A stretch of DNA of 64,000 bases, from positions 6,334,501 to 6,398,500 of the forward strand of contig NZ_JARUBJ010000002.1 of NCBI RefSeq assembly GCF_029626145.1, written 5' to 3'. The notes beneath the pieces are model-generated. The model was not told where the DNA came from, ran no database searches, and worked only from the letters and a program-made list of their open reading frames with translations. This stretch comes from Micromonospora sp. WMMD961. Lineage in GTDB: Bacteria > Actinomycetota > Actinomycetes > Mycobacteriales > Micromonosporaceae. This document shows positions 8,471-16,456 of the stretch, one piece after another; the first letter of the stretch is position 1, and the number at the start of each line of letters is the position of its first letter. The position numbers and the translations under genes were made by a program.

Positions 8471-9016
8471 TCAGGTTAGGCGGGACTCCAGGACGTCAAG
8501 GGCTTCGGGGACGGTGGTGGTCACCATCAGCAGGTCGCGGCCGGCGGTCTTCAGGAAGTTCTGGTCGGCCAGGCTGTCGAGCCAGTCCAGCAGGGGGCGG
8601 AAGAACCCGTCGGTGTCGATCAGCACCATCGGCTTGACGTGCAGGGCGAGGGTCGCGGTGGTCCAGACCTCGAACAGCTCGTCCAGGGTGCCCAGCCCGC
8701 CGGGCAGAGTGAGGAACGCGTCCGACTTCTCGATCATCAGGGTCTTGCGGCTGGCCATCGAATCGGTGACCAGCAGCTCGTCCGAGGCCAGGTCGGCGAC
8801 CTCCAGATCGACCAGCGACTGTGGGATCACCCCGACGGTGCGCCCGCCGCCCGATCGCGCGCCGTCCACCAGGGCTCCCATCATGCCGACGCAGCCACCA
8901 CCGCTGACCACCGTGTGCCCGCGCCGGGCCAGCTCGGCACCGGTCTCGGCGGCCAGGTCCAACCAGCGCTGGTCCAGGGTGCGGGACGAGGCGCAGAAGA
9001 CGCAGATCGCTGCCAT
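8471..9016 (-). CDS. LOG family protein (cytokinin-riboside-monophosphate phosphoribohydrolase type)
   Basis: This 181-residue Rossmann-fold protein has the signature of LOG enzymes, which remove ribose-5-phosphate from adenine-type nucleotides: PGGLGTLDE at residues 105-113. The N-terminus MAAICVFCASSRTLD and the SGGGCVGMMGALVDGA loop also fit. Length is typical for the short bacterial LOGs. The ATG overlaps the preceding LOG-like gene's stop by one base (TGATG), indicating translational coupling. Physiological substrates in bacteria are uncertain; nucleotide salvage or cytokinin-like signals are possible. The proximity of LOG to dapE/dapD resembles the arrangement in mycobacteria. Confidence 0.92.
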   Translation of the reverse strand: MAAICVFCASSRTLDQRWLDLAAETGAELARRGHTVVSGGGCVGMMGALVDGARSGGGRTVGVIPQSLVDLEVADLASDELLVTDSMASRKTLMIEKSDAFLTLPGGLGTLDELFEVWTTATLALHVKPMVLIDTDGFFRPLLDWLDSLADQNFLKTAGRDLLMVTTTVPEALDVLESRLT

Positions 9017-9879
9017 CAGTTGTCCCGCGGCTGCTCGGCGGCCTGCTCGGCGGCGGCCTGCTGGTCCGCGCCGGTACGGGCGACGACCTCGTCGCGGACC
9101 GCCTCCTGCTCGGCGGACAGTGCGGCCTCCGCCTCGACGATGTGCCGGACCGCCGCGTTGACGTCGTCGGTGAGACAGATCAACTCCAGGTCGACCGGGC
9201 CGATCTTGCCGTCGGCGGCCATCGTGTCGCGTAGCCAGTCCAGCAGCCCCTGCCAGTACGCGACCCCCATCAGCACCACCGGAAACCGGGTGACCTTGCC
9301 GGTCTGCACCAGGGTGAGCGCCTCGAACAGTTCGTCCATGGTGCCGAAGCCGCCGGGCAGCACCACGAACGCCTGGGCGTACTTGACGAACATCGTCTTG
9401 CGGGCGAAGAAGTAGCGGAAGTCGATGGCCATATCGACCCACTCGTTGATGCCCTGCTCGAACGGAAGCTCGATGCCGAGCCCGACGGAGAGCCCGCCCG
9501 CCTCGCTGGCACCACGGTTGGCGGCCTCCATCACACCGGGCCCACCTCCGGTGATCACCGCGTAGCCGGCCCGGGCCAGCGCGCCGCCCAACTGCTCGGC
9601 CAGCTGACACTCGGCGCTGTCCGGTCCGCTACGCGCGGAGCCGAAGACGCTCACGGCTGGCGGCAGGTCGGCGAGGGTGTCGAAACCCTCGACGAACTCG
9701 GAGAGGATGCGCAGCGCGCGCCAGGCGTCCTTGGTCTTCCAGTCGCCCCGCCCCCGCGAATCCAGCAACCGCTGGTCGGCGGTGCTGCTCGGGATCGCCC
9801 CTCTGCGCAGGGTGACCGCGCCCCGATGCCGCTCCCGTCCCGGACCGCGACCGGCCTCCCGCCCGTTGCTCTGGCTCAT
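9016..9879 (-). CDS. LOG family protein, longer paralogue (TIGR00730-like)
   Basis: A second LOG-type Rossmann protein of 287 residues starts MSQSNGREAG at 9879. The nucleotide-binding core contains SVFGSAR, ITGGGPGVMEAANRGA and the catalytic LPGGFGTMDELFEAL motif. It carries an Arg/Gly-rich N-terminal extension of about 45 residues and an Ala/Glu/Gln-rich tail (AAAEQAAEQPRDN) lacking in the shorter partner. The gene is directly upstream of, and coupled to, the short LOG, so the two may work together or form mixed oligomers. An ATG eight codons upstream is possible but has no better ribosome binding site. Confidence 0.9.
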   Translation of the reverse strand: MSQSNGREAGRGPGRERHRGAVTLRRGAIPSSTADQRLLDSRGRGDWKTKDAWRALRILSEFVEGFDTLADLPPAVSVFGSARSGPDSAECQLAEQLGGALARAGYAVITGGGPGVMEAANRGASEAGGLSVGLGIELPFEQGINEWVDMAIDFRYFFARKTMFVKYAQAFVVLPGGFGTMDELFEALTLVQTGKVTRFPVVLMGVAYWQGLLDWLRDTMAADGKIGPVDLELICLTDDVNAAVRHIVEAEAALSAEQEAVRDEVVARTGADQQAAAEQAAEQPRDN

Positions 9880-9926
9880 GGAGCAACCGTAGTGGAGCAG
9901 CACCCGCCGGGTACGCGGGGCGGGGA

Positions 9927-9966
9927 CGCCGAGAAATAGTTCGCGATCAAGGGCAACTATTCGGCG
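9927..9966. promoter_or_regulatory. Hyphenated palindrome in a divergent promoter region
   Basis: Two nested inverted repeats, CGCCGA/TCGGCG outside and AATAGTT/AACTATT inside, surround the centre CGCGATCAAGGGC. They lie between the divergent LOG operon and the small ORF at 10034. A further ACTATT occurs at 9981. The AT-rich half-sites stand out in this GC-rich DNA and look like an operator. Confidence 0.45.
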
Positions 9967-9988
9967 CTCCCGTACGTCTTACTATTCA

Positions 9989-10001
9989 CATACCGGGTAT
10001 G
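9989..10001. promoter_or_regulatory. CATACCGGGTATG palindrome, copy 1
   Basis: This 13-bp near-palindrome lies 33 bases upstream of the small ORF's GTG start. The identical 13-mer occurs at 15794-15806 (minus strand) in the promoter region of the subtilisin-like protease. Exact recurrence in two promoter regions suggests a shared regulator-binding site; the regulator is unknown. Confidence 0.55.
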
Positions 10002-10033
10002 CCCCGGCGCGCGCCTTCGGGGGAGGAGACAGC

Positions 10034-10201
10034 GTGATCAGCAACAGCGAGATGATCCGCATCCGTCGCCAGATGCAGCGACGGATCCGGGACGTGGTGG
10101 CCGAACGCCGCCGCACCCGCGACCTGAGCCTCTCCTCCGCAGCCCCCGCACCAACCGGAACCGATCAAGAGGTTTGCGTCGCCGACAACGGGCCAGGCTG
10201 A
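10034..10201 (+). CDS. Small Arg-rich ORF of unknown function
   Basis: A GTG at 10034 follows an excellent ribosome binding site (GGAGGAG, eight bases upstream). It opens a 55-residue frame starting MISNSEMIRIRRQMQRRIRD. The first 30 residues are rich in Arg and likely helical, resembling a small nucleic-acid-binding or coiled-coil peptide. The last 12 codons and the TGA lie inside the palindromic element at 10163-10217, so the original C-terminus may have been replaced when that element arrived. The upstream DNA carries operator-like palindromes, which supports regulated expression. No homologue is recognised. Confidence 0.45.
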   Translation: MISNSEMIRIRRQMQRRIRDVVAERRRTRDLSLSSAAPAPTGTDQEVCVADNGPG

Positions 10202-10217
10202 CGCAAACCTCTTGATC
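10163..10217. repeat. Palindromic element, copy 2
   Basis: Perfect 18-bp arms (GATCAAGAGGTTTGCGTC and complement at 10200-10217) enclose a 19-base loop beginning GCCGAC. Total length is 55 bp, the same as copy 1, and the loop motif sits at the same offset as in copy 3. It lies between the convergent small ORF and dapE, overlapping the 3' end of the former. It could act as a bidirectional terminator. Confidence 0.88.
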
Positions 10218-10254
10218 ACCGGCGGGAGCCGGGGCCCCGGCAGGGCGCAGCTGG

Positions 10255-11337
10255 TCAGGCTGGGGCCAGCCAGCGGTGCAGGGTTGCCGCGCCGTCACGG
10301 ATCTTGCTGATCTCGACGTGCTCGTCGGGGTGGTGGGCGAGGTTCGGGTCGCCCGGGCCGAAGTTCAGCGCGGGGATGCCCATGGCCGCGAAGCGCGCCA
10401 CGTCCGTCCAGCCCAGCTTGCCGATCGGGGCCGCACCCACGGCCGCCAGGAACTCCTTCGCCGGAGCCGCCTCCAGCCCGGGGGCGGCGCCCGGCGCGAT
10501 GTCGGTCACCCTGACCTCGAACCCGGCGAACACCTCCCGCAGGTGCGCCTCCGCCTCGGCGGGAGTGCGATCCGGGGCGAATCGGTAGTTGACCTCGATC
10601 TCACAGTGGTCCGGGACCACGTTGCCGGCGACCCCACCGTTGATCCGCACCGCGTTCATGCCCTCGCGGTAGTCGCAGCCGTCGATGGTGACCCGGCGCG
10701 CCTCGTACGTCTGGAGCCGTCGCAGCACCTCACCGGCGCCGTGGATGGCGTTCACCCCGTGCCAGGAGCGCGCCGAGTGGGCGCGTACGCCGGTCGTCGT
10801 GACCACCGAGCGCATGGTGCCCTGGCAGCCCGCCTCGACGATGCCGTACGTCGGCTCCAGCAGCACCGCGAAGTCCGCCTCCAGCCACTCCGGGTACGCC
10901 TGGGCGACGAGGTTCAGCCCGTTGTACCGGGACTCGATCTCCTCGGCCTCGTAGAAGAAGTACGTCACGTCGTAGCGCGGGTCGGGCAGGGTCACCGCGA
11001 GGTGCAGCGCGTACGCGGTGCCGGACTTCATGTCGGAGGTGCCACAGCCGTACATCAGGTCGCCGCGCATTGTCGACGGGAAGTTGTTGTTGAGCGGCAC
11101 GGTGTCCAGGTGCCCGGCCAGCACGACGCGCTGCGACCGACCGAGGTCGGTGCGCGCCATCACGGTGTTGCCGTGCCGGTGGGTGCTCAGGTGCGGTACG
11201 CCTCGCAGGACCTCTTCGACGCAGTCGGCGATCGCCTTCTCGTTGAGGGACACGGACTCTATGTCGACCAGAGCGCGGGTCAGCTGCACCGGATCGGCGA
11301 GGACCTCGGGGGTCAGCGGGTTCTCCATGAATCGCAC
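10255..11337 (-). CDS. dapE: Succinyl-diaminopimelate desuccinylase (DapE)
   Basis: This 360-residue M20-family zinc hydrolase removes succinate from N-succinyl-LL-diaminopimelate to give LL-DAP for lysine and peptidoglycan synthesis. The metal-binding motif AGHLDTVP (His76, Asp78) is followed by YGCGTSDMKSG, the catalytic Glu pair FYEAEEIE and a C-terminal LAHHPDEHVE with a further metal His. The dimerisation domain follows the usual M20 order. The GTG at 11337 has GAAGG four bases upstream; an ATG three codons in (11328) is the alternative and gives the more typical MENPLTPEVL start. The gene is divergent from dapD with 68 bases between them, so the two pathway steps probably share a promoter region. 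Confidence 0.95.
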   Translation of the reverse strand: MRFMENPLTPEVLADPVQLTRALVDIESVSLNEKAIADCVEEVLRGVPHLSTHRHGNTVMARTDLGRSQRVVLAGHLDTVPLNNNFPSTMRGDLMYGCGTSDMKSGTAYALHLAVTLPDPRYDVTYFFYEAEEIESRYNGLNLVAQAYPEWLEADFAVLLEPTYGIVEAGCQGTMRSVVTTTGVRAHSARSWHGVNAIHGAGEVLRRLQTYEARRVTIDGCDYREGMNAVRINGGVAGNVVPDHCEIEVNYRFAPDRTPAEAEAHLREVFAGFEVRVTDIAPGAAPGLEAAPAKEFLAAVGAAPIGKLGWTDVARFAAMGIPALNFGPGDPNLAHHPDEHVEISKIRDGAATLHRWLAPA

Positions 11338-11405
11338 GGTACCTTCAGGGCTGTCAGCGTGAGCAGTGAGCTGAGGCCAGCCGGCCGCTACCGAGAGGTG
11401 TAACA

Positions 11406-12365
11406 GTGACGTCCGCAGATTCGGCCTGGGGCATCGGCCTGGCCACGGTCACCGCAGACGAGCAGGTGCTCGACACCTGGTACCCGACCGGCAAGCTGGG
11501 CCTGGGTGAGCTGCCGCTGGTCGCCGGCGAGGACAAGGCGGACGTGCTCGACCTGCCGCCGGCCGCCCTCGGCGACCGGTCGCTGCCCGGTCTGCGTACC
11601 GTGCAGGTGGTCACCGTGATCGGCTCGCTGGACGACCCGATCAAGGACGCGTCCGACGCGTACCTCCGGTTGCACCTGCTCTCGCACCGCCTGGTGCGAC
11701 CCAACCAGGTCAACCTGGACGGCATCTTCGGCAAGCTGGCCAACGTGGCCTGGACGTCCGCCGGGCCGTGCCCACCGGAGCGGGTGGACGAGCTGCGGGT
11801 GATCGAGCGCGCGGCGGGCCGGCACCTGTCGGTGTACGGGGTGGACAAGTTCCCCCGGATGACCGACTACGTGGTCCCCTCCGGTGTGCGGATCGCCGAC
11901 GCCGACCGGGTCCGCCTGGGCGCGCACCTGGCCGCCGGCACGACGGTGATGCACGAGGGCTTCTGCAACTTCAACGCCGGCACGCTCGGCACCTCGATGG
12001 TCGAGGGGCGGATCGTGCAGGGCGTGGTGGTCGGGGACGGCTCCGACGTGGGCGCGGGCGCGTCGATCATGGGCACCCTGTCCGGCGGCGGCACCGACAA
12101 GGTCCGCATCGGCGAGCGCAGCCTGGTCGGCGCGAACGCCGGCATCGGCATCTCGCTGGGCGACGACTGCGTGGTCGAGGCCGGCTGCTACGTCACGGCC
12201 GGCTCGAAGGTCACCCTGCCGGACGGCCGGGTGGTCAAGGCCCGCGAGTTGTCCGGTGTCGACGGGCTGCTGTTCTGGCGCAACTCGGTGACCGGCGCGC
12301 TGGAGGCGAAGCCCCGCACCGGCCGGGGCATCGAGCTGAACGCCGCGCTGCACGCCAACGACTGA
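11406..12365 (+). CDS. dapD: Tetrahydrodipicolinate N-succinyltransferase (DapD)
   Basis: This 319-residue protein is the actinobacterial type of DapD, which transfers succinyl from succinyl-CoA to tetrahydrodipicolinate in DAP synthesis. The N-terminal alpha/beta domain runs to about residue 160. It is followed by a left-handed beta-helix of hexapeptide repeats (IADADRVRLGAHLAAGTTVMHEG...) and a conserved FCNFNAGTLGTSMVEGRI segment. The GTG start at 11406 lies just after GAGGTGTAACA. It is divergent from dapE and convergent with the protease gene, with a strong hairpin between. Length and domain order match the family. Confidence 0.95.
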   Translation: MTSADSAWGIGLATVTADEQVLDTWYPTGKLGLGELPLVAGEDKADVLDLPPAALGDRSLPGLRTVQVVTVIGSLDDPIKDASDAYLRLHLLSHRLVRPNQVNLDGIFGKLANVAWTSAGPCPPERVDELRVIERAAGRHLSVYGVDKFPRMTDYVVPSGVRIADADRVRLGAHLAAGTTVMHEGFCNFNAGTLGTSMVEGRIVQGVVVGDGSDVGAGASIMGTLSGGGTDKVRIGERSLVGANAGIGISLGDDCVVEAGCYVTAGSKVTLPDGRVVKARELSGVDGLLFWRNSVTGALEAKPRTGRGIELNAALHAND

Positions 12366-12373
12366 CGTCCCCG

Positions 12374-12404
12374 CCGGGTCCGCGGCGCTCGGCCGCGGAC
12401 CCGG
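12374..12404. terminator. Bidirectional terminator between dapD and the protease gene
   Basis: Perfect 12-bp arms, CCGGGTCCGCGG and its complement, enclose a 7-base loop. The hairpin lies between convergent stop codons (12365 and 12417), where a shared terminator is expected. No U tract is present. Confidence 0.75.
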
Positions 12405-12416
12405 AGGGGGTACGCC

Positions 12417-15400
12417 TCAGCGCAACCGGTACGCCTGGATGATCCGTTCGGTCACCGTGTTGCCGGCGGCGTCCTTGGCGGTGGCCCGCAGGGACGCGTA
12501 ACCGGGCCCGGCGGGATGCCGGACGGTGGCCGTCCACCCGCGCCCACCGTTACGCACCTTGGCGGCCTGCCAGGTCTTGCCGCCGTCGTAGGAGACGTCC
12601 ACTGTCAGCTTGGTCACCCACGACCCGGCAGCACCGGGCTGGCGCTGCACCTGCACCGGGATGACCAGACTCCGGCCGGCAGGAGCCGCGTTGTCCACGC
12701 TCAGCGGCGGCGTGAACCGGATGGCCGACACCGGCAGTTGACGGTATTCGTCCCCGCCGACGTGCCGGGAACGGAACGTCCACGCGGTGCTGACCTCGGT
12801 GCTCAGGTCGGTGAAACTCCGCTTCGCCGACACCTCCAACCGATAGCGGGCGTTGCCGGGCGGCACCGTGAACTGTGCGAATCCCGACTCCGTCGACTCA
12901 CCCACCAGCTTGCCGTCGCGGTAGAGGGCGGTCCGGCCTTCGTCGGCGAACGAGAATCCCGCGTGCCCCTCGGCGTCGCTGTGCAGAGGGACTCCCACCT
13001 GGATCTCGTCACCGAGTCGACTGACGCTCTGACCGGGCCAGCGCGGCGTCGGGAAGGACGGCCCGTACGGCGCGCTGTTCCAGCTCTCCCGGGTGTGCCG
13101 CCCGGGCCGGTACGCCCGCGTGTCGGAGGTCAGATCCACCTTCAGGTCGAGCCATCCCTCCTCGGTGACGACCCCGAACATCAGTTCCGAGGACCACCGC
13201 ACTCCGTTGGTGTTGTAGTGCTCGACCCGCTGCCCCGGCACTGTGGTGGGCAGGCCGACCGCCCAGCCACCCAGGTCGGGTTCGAGATGTGGGAACACCA
13301 CCCGCTCGGCGACCAGGCCCGGATAGCCGCCCCGGAACCGCTGCGTGACCCTCGCCAGGTCCCTGCTCCGGTAGGTCTTGTCGAAGCCGGTCGGCATCCG
13401 GCCGGGAATCGTCTCGGCGAGCGCGTACAGGTAGGGGCTGTTGTCCAGCTCCGCTGTCGCCCACTGACTGCTGATCGTCGAGACGAACCGCTTACCGGAC
13501 ACCGCCCGGCCGAGGTGCCCGGTGGCCAACCCGGTGAAGTCGAACGAGAGCAGGCCGAACCCGAAGGCGTCGTCGCCCTCCAGGAACAGCGCCCCGATGT
13601 CCACGAGCGCCGGCACAGCCGAGGGCTCCGGGACTGCCGTACGCACCGGCCGGGCCTTCCGGTTGTCGACTGTCAGCGCGGTGTCGGCGTCCACGACCAG
13701 CTCCGGTTGGGCGAACTGGGTGGCTCCGTCCTCGAAGAAGAGAATGCTGACGAGCCCGTAGCGGCCCTTGGGCAACCGGACGTCGACGGTGCCGTCCGGG
13801 TCGTACAGGTCGTAGGACCTGAAGGTGTCCAGGTCGATCAACGTGGTGATGTGGTCGGTCGCGGGTGCTCCCGTGGAATCCAGGTGGCGCACCGTGACCT
13901 GGTAACTCTCCGCCTCCCGGTGGACCGCCACCGGCGTGACCGCGACGGTCTCCCCGGAGCGGGCCACGATCCGTCCGGTCCAGTAGCCGTCGGTGCCGAG
14001 CCGGGTGTCCGCGGTGACAGTGGTGCCGGCGGTGCCGCCGGCCGGCACCGTGACCTGGGCTGCCGCCAGGGTGAACAGGCCGGCCGGTGCCGGCTGGCCG
14101 TCCGGCCCGGTCACCTCGAGGCTGAGGTCCAGGGTGATCGGGTCCGGCCCGTCGTTACGCCAGTCGACCTCCCGGGTGATCGGGGTGTCGTCGTCGTGTG
14201 GCCACGCCGGCTGCCCGAAGGCGACGCTGACCGGGTCGCTGACCACCCGCTGGGTGATCGCCCGGGCCACGTCGACCCGGCCGGCACCCTGCTGGAAGGA
14301 GGTCTGCTCCGGGTGCGGCTTCGCCGACGCCATCAGGGTCGCCTTGAGCTGGGCCGCCGCCCAGCCGCTGTGTTGCTGGGCGAGCAGCGCCACCGCGCCG
14401 CTCACGTGCGGCGCGGCCATCGAGGTGCCGGAGATGCTGACGTACTTGTCTCCCACCGGGTCGCCGAGCAGGGTGCCGTCCCCGCGGGCGGCCACGATCT
14501 CCACCCCCGGCGCGGTGATGTCCGGCTTGAGCCCACCGTCGCCCACCCGAGGACCACGGCTGGAGAAGTCGGCCAGCGCGTCGTCGCGGTCCACCGCGCC
14601 CACCGACAGCGCGGCCTCTGCCGTGCTCGGCGAGCTGACCGAGCCGTCGGTTCCGTCGTTGCCGGAGGAGATCACGAAGAGCGCGCCGGTCTGCGCGGTC
14701 AACGACTCGACGGCCGCCTCCAGCGGGTCGACGTCGGGCGTGTCGGTGCCGCCCAGACTCATGTTGATCACGTCGGCGTTCTGGTCGACGGCGGCCCACT
14801 GCATGCCGGCAAGGATCGCCGAGTCCGTGCAGCCGAGGTCCTCGCAGACCTTGCCGTTGAGCAGCGTGGCGTCCGGCGCGACGCCCCGGTACTTGCCGCC
14901 CGAGGCGGCGCCGCTGCCGGCGATGATCGAGGCGACGTGGGTGCCGTGGCCGACGGTGTCACCGGCATCGGTGGCCTCGGTGAAGTTGTGCGACTCGGCG
15001 ACCCGGCCCGCCAGGTCGGGGTGGTCGGCGTCGATGCCGGTGTCCAGCACCGCGACGCGTACCCCCTGACCGGTGAAGCCTGCCTGGTGGGCGGCCGGCG
15101 CGCCGATCTGCGGCACGCTGTGGTCCAGCGTGACGTGTCGGCGTCCGTCGAGCCAGATCCGGTCGGCACCCCCCGCCGTGCCGACCCGGGCGCTCGCGCC
15201 GGTGAGCGCTGCCCAGACCGTGGCGACCTGCTTCTTGTCCGCCGTGGCAGCGACCCCGCCGATCGCGGGCAGGTGCGCGGTCACGCTCAGCCCGGTGGGA
15301 GCGACGGCCCGCTGCCGAGCGCCCGCGCCGCCGGCGACGAGCACCGGAAGGTTGTCCCGCCGGGCGTCGTCGTAACCGGCGGCGATCAGCCCGGTCACGT

Positions 15401-15731
15401 CGAACAGTCGGCGGTCGACCCGACCGGACCGGACCAGCGGCACGGCGTCCTGCGGCAGTACGGTGACCTGACCGCGGTCACGGGTGGTGACGAAGCGCAG
15501 GTGAGCCCGGCCCGGGCCGGGCCGGACGGCGGCCGACCCGGACGCGGTGACGGTGACCTGGTCACCGGTGAGCAGGGTGACGGTCTTCGTGGTGGAGACG
15601 CCGGCCGCGGCACGCGGGGTGACGTCGGGTGCGGTGCTGGTGGGTGGGCTGGCCACGGCGAGCGCTGGAGTGCCCAGGACGAGGGCTGCTACCGCGGTGA
15701 GGGCTGTGGTCATTTTTCTGCGTCGATGCAA
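12417..15731 (-). CDS. Large secreted subtilisin-like serine protease (S8 family)
   Basis: From a TTG start at 15731 (GAGGAGG lies five to six bases upstream) the protein has 1104 residues. MHRRRKMTTALTAVAALVLG is a Sec signal peptide with cleavage near ALAVA-SPP. A propeptide-like region follows. The S8 catalytic domain carries Asp230 (AVLDTGID), His262 (GHGTHVAS) and Ser437 (GTSMAAPHVSG), and the oxyanion segment SSGND. About 600 further residues hold beta-rich domains, ending with an Ig/Y_Y_Y-like segment (VDVSYDGGKTWQAA...YASLRATAKDAAGNT) found in extracellular actinobacterial peptidases. The role is extracellular protein degradation. The promoter region contains the CATACCGGGTATG palindrome. 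A longer N-terminus read from further upstream would bury the signal peptide and is unlikely. Confidence 0.92.
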   Translation of the reverse strand: MHRRRKMTTALTAVAALVLGTPALAVASPPTSTAPDVTPRAAAGVSTTKTVTLLTGDQVTVTASGSAAVRPGPGRAHLRFVTTRDRGQVTVLPQDAVPLVRSGRVDRRLFDVTGLIAAGYDDARRDNLPVLVAGGAGARQRAVAPTGLSVTAHLPAIGGVAATADKKQVATVWAALTGASARVGTAGGADRIWLDGRRHVTLDHSVPQIGAPAAHQAGFTGQGVRVAVLDTGIDADHPDLAGRVAESHNFTEATDAGDTVGHGTHVASIIAGSGAASGGKYRGVAPDATLLNGKVCEDLGCTDSAILAGMQWAAVDQNADVINMSLGGTDTPDVDPLEAAVESLTAQTGALFVISSGNDGTDGSVSSPSTAEAALSVGAVDRDDALADFSSRGPRVGDGGLKPDITAPGVEIVAARGDGTLLGDPVGDKYVSISGTSMAAPHVSGAVALLAQQHSGWAAAQLKATLMASAKPHPEQTSFQQGAGRVDVARAITQRVVSDPVSVAFGQPAWPHDDDTPITREVDWRNDGPDPITLDLSLEVTGPDGQPAPAGLFTLAAAQVTVPAGGTAGTTVTADTRLGTDGYWTGRIVARSGETVAVTPVAVHREAESYQVTVRHLDSTGAPATDHITTLIDLDTFRSYDLYDPDGTVDVRLPKGRYGLVSILFFEDGATQFAQPELVVDADTALTVDNRKARPVRTAVPEPSAVPALVDIGALFLEGDDAFGFGLLSFDFTGLATGHLGRAVSGKRFVSTISSQWATAELDNSPYLYALAETIPGRMPTGFDKTYRSRDLARVTQRFRGGYPGLVAERVVFPHLEPDLGGWAVGLPTTVPGQRVEHYNTNGVRWSSELMFGVVTEEGWLDLKVDLTSDTRAYRPGRHTRESWNSAPYGPSFPTPRWPGQSVSRLGDEIQVGVPLHSDAEGHAGFSFADEGRTALYRDGKLVGESTESGFAQFTVPPGNARYRLEVSAKRSFTDLSTEVSTAWTFRSRHVGGDEYRQLPVSAIRFTPPLSVDNAAPAGRSLVIPVQVQRQPGAAGSWVTKLTVDVSYDGGKTWQAAKVRNGGRGWTATVRHPAGPGYASLRATAKDAAGNTVTERIIQAYRLR

Positions 15732-15793
15732 CGGATCCTCCTCGGTGGAGCGTCGATACCGATGACGGGTTCCATAGACCGAAGCCAGTATTA

Positions 15794-15806
15794 CATACCC
15801 GGTATG
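15794..15806. promoter_or_regulatory. CATACCGGGTATG palindrome, copy 2
   Basis: Read on the minus strand this is the same 13-mer as at 9989-10001. It lies about 63 bases upstream of the protease start and about 70 bases upstream of the divergent acetyltransferase, so it could control either. Surrounding bases are AT-rich (TAATACTGGC downstream on the minus strand). Confidence 0.55.
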
Positions 15807-15874
15807 CATAAAAGGGGTCGAAAATATGACGGACCTGCCAACCCACGAGAGGGTTGGCAGGCATCATCGACCGG

Positions 15875-16432
15875 ATGAGCTCCATGAAGGACCGAATGCT
15901 CGCCGGCGAGCCGTACCTCGCTGACGATCCCGAGATCATCGCCGACCTGGACCACGCCGCCCTGCTGATGGAACGCTTCAACACCAGTGCCGCAACCGAC
16001 CCACAGGCACGCCTCGAAGCGCTCCGCGACCTCCTCGGCGACCTGGGCGAGGGCACGTGGGTCCGCCCACCGTTCTACTGCGACTACGGCTGGCAGATCC
16101 GGATCGGACCGCGCAGCTTCGTCAACTACCACGCCGTCTTCCTCGACGTCGCGCCGATCATCATCGGTGCGGACGTCCAGATCGGACCGAACGTCCAGCT
16201 CCTGACCCCCACACATCCGGTGGAGCCCGGCCCGCGTCGCGACAAGTGGGAGGCCGCCAAGCCGATCACCATCGGGGACAACGTGTGGCTCGGCGGCGGT
16301 GCCATCGTGCTCGCCGGCGTGACGATCGGTGCGAACACCGTGGTCGGTGCCGGCGCGGTGGTCACCCGGGACCTGCCGGCCAACGTGGTCGCCGTCGGCA
16401 ACCCCGCCCGGGCGGTCCGAGAGTTGGACTGA
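15875..16432 (+). CDS. Maltose/galactoside O-acetyltransferase-like hexapeptide enzyme
   Basis: This protein of about 185 residues belongs to the maltose/galactoside acetyltransferase group of left-handed beta-helix enzymes, which move acetyl from acetyl-CoA to sugar hydroxyls. The N-terminal MAC-type segment (MSSMKDRMLAGEPYLADDPEI) is typical. The core reads FVNYHAVFLDVAPIIIGADVQIGPNVQLLTPTHP, with the catalytic His in PTHPVEP. The C-terminus NVVAVGNPARAVREL is also diagnostic. The start is ambiguous: ATG at 15875 fits the family, ATG at 15884 is possible, and a TTG at 15854 would add seven residues. It is divergent from the protease gene. Confidence 0.9.
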   Translation: MSSMKDRMLAGEPYLADDPEIIADLDHAALLMERFNTSAATDPQARLEALRDLLGDLGEGTWVRPPFYCDYGWQIRIGPRSFVNYHAVFLDVAPIIIGADVQIGPNVQLLTPTHPVEPGPRRDKWEAAKPITIGDNVWLGGGAIVLAGVTIGANTVVGAGAVVTRDLPANVVAVGNPARAVRELD

Positions 16433-16456
16433 TGCTCGTCGCCCCCGACGGGCCGG

